The notes beneath the pieces are model-generated. The model had not been told where the DNA came from, ran no database searches, and saw nothing but the letters and a program-made list of their open reading frames with translations. The translations under genes were made by a program, and so were the position numbers. 5,707 bases of DNA from an uncultured Bacilli bacterium (GTDB lineage Bacteria; Bacillota_I; Bacilli_A; RF39; UBA660), in the NCBI GenBank assembly GCA_934101445.1, contig CAKORQ010000066.1, positions 1 to 5,707 on the forward strand. The letters are read 5' to 3'. Below, piece after piece: positions 4,838-5,707 of this stretch. Position 1 is the first letter of the stretch, and every line of letters begins with the position of its first letter.

Positions 4838-5707
4838 ATGTTAAGTATAAAAAAGATATATAAAGGTTATGGAACGAGGGAAAATAAACAATTAGTTTTA
4901 AAGGATATTAATTTAAATTTTCGACCCAATGAATTTGTGGCTATCTTAGGACCATCGGGTTCGGGAAAGACTACTCTTTTAAATATTTTAGGGGGCCTTG
5001 ATCGTTATGATAGTGGGGATTTAATTATTAATGGTAAATCGACAAAATGTTTTAAAGAAAGAGACTGGGATAGTTATCGTAATAAGTCAATCGGTTTTAT
5101 TTTTCAAAGTTATAATTTGATTAGTCATATTTCTATTTTAAGTAATGTGGAGATGGGGCTTACTTTAGGAAATGTAAATAGAAGTGAGGCTAGAAAAAGG
5201 GCGGTTGCGGCTTTAGAAAAAGTAGGGTTAAAAGACCATATTCATAAAAAACCTAATCAATTAAGTGGGGGCCAGATGCAAAGGGTTGCTATTGCTAGAG
5301 CCTTAGTTAATAATCCCGATATAATTTTAGCCGATGAACCCACAGGGGCTCTAGATTCTAAGACTAGTACCCAAATTATGGATTTAATTAAAGAGATTGC
5401 TAAAGATAAATTAGTTATTATGGTGACACATAATGATACTTTAGCCGATATTTATGCTAGTCGTATTATAAAACTTAGTGATGGTAAGATTATAAGTGAT
5501 TCTAATCCTTATGAGACTCAAAATGAAAATAAAGATTATAATTTAAAAAGAACCAAGATGAGTTTTTTTACGGCTTTAGGCTTATCTTTAAATAATATTA
5601 AAACGAAGAAGGGAAGAACCTTACTTACTAGTTTTGCCGCATCTATTGGTATTATTGGTATTTCTCTTGTTTTAGCCCTTTCTAATGGGTTTCAAAAGCA
5701 AATAGAT
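4838..5707 (+). CDS. ABC transporter, ATPase fused to FtsX/MacB-type permease, C-terminus beyond window
   Basis: The first 290 residues are present and the frame is open to the right edge. Residues 1-225 are a complete ATP-binding domain of the MacB/LolD/BceA type. It shows Walker A GPSGSGKT (38-45), Q-loop Gln90, signature LSGGQ (142-146), Walker B IILADE (162-167), D-loop ALD (171-173) and switch His198. After a charged linker (226-240), MSFFTALGLSLNNIKTKKGRT is the usual amphipathic lead-in to an FtsX-like permease. The first membrane helix is at about 263-283, followed by the start of the extracellular part. ATPase-permease fusions of this order (as in MacB) move peptides, lipids or antibiotics across or out of the membrane, or work as mechanotransducers. 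The substrate cannot be told from this fragment. It is separated from the NPKTG protein gene by a strong terminator and has its own promoter candidate, so co-transcription is unlikely. Confidence 0.96.
   Translation, partial: MLSIKKIYKGYGTRENKQLVLKDINLNFRPNEFVAILGPSGSGKTTLLNILGGLDRYDSGDLIINGKSTKCFKERDWDSYRNKSIGFIFQSYNLISHISILSNVEMGLTLGNVNRSEARKRAVAALEKVGLKDHIHKKPNQLSGGQMQRVAIARALVNNPDIILADEPTGALDSKTSTQIMDLIKEIAKDKLVIMVTHNDTLADIYASRIIKLSDGKIISDSNPYETQNENKDYNLKRTKMSFFTALGLSLNNIKTKKGRTLLTSFAASIGIIGISLVLALSNGFQKQID

Noticed and set aside
1..5707. Alternative genetic code (TGA as Trp), CRISPR array, transposon, tRNA or rRNA
   Set aside because: TGG codes the visible Trp residues and I saw no in-frame TGA in the genes. 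I saw no spaced identical repeats, transposase motifs, terminal inverted repeats or tRNA-like cloverleaf.

Overview
The window is about 75% A+T by eye. It reads in the standard code: TGG is used for Trp and I saw no in-frame TGA in any gene. Strong AGGAGG/GAGG-type ribosome binding sites, U-tailed hairpin terminators, a sortase and a wall-sorting signal all point to a low-GC Gram-positive (Bacillota) with a peptidoglycan wall. The Asn/Lys/Ile-rich proteins suggest an uncultured gut-type Bacilli lineage (RF39 or Erysipelotrichales-like). That placement is inference.

Layout from left to right. Positions 1-1884 (minus) hold the first 628 codons of a large soluble protein that runs off the left edge. 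I recognise no family in it, but it carries a degenerate leucine-rich motif many times. Positions 1885-2009 hold its ribosome binding site and an extended -10 promoter, placed almost directly after the hairpin terminator of the next gene. Positions 2010-3695 (minus) encode a class B sortase of 561 residues. It has an unusual N-terminal domain of about 265 residues, predicted cytoplasmic, then one membrane helix, an Asn/Pro/Thr-rich stalk and the catalytic domain. Positions 3696-3845 are a divergent intergenic region with one promoter candidate per strand and two inverted repeats. Positions 3846-4622 (plus) encode a secreted protein with a signal peptide, a cysteine-containing central domain and an NPKTG sorting signal. 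It ends at a UUCG-loop terminator. Positions 4660-4837 hold a direct repeat, a promoter candidate and a strong ribosome binding site. Positions 4838-5707 (plus) are the start of an ABC transporter with the ATPase fused to an FtsX/MacB-type permease, cut by the right edge.

How the genes fit together: the divergent sortase and NPKTG protein look like a dedicated enzyme-substrate pair. The sortase would cut the substrate between Thr and Gly and attach it to the wall. The most unusual element is the large cytoplasmic domain on the sortase, which could couple surface anchoring to something inside the cell. The ABC transporter and the left-hand protein have their own promoter candidates and no demonstrated link to the pair.
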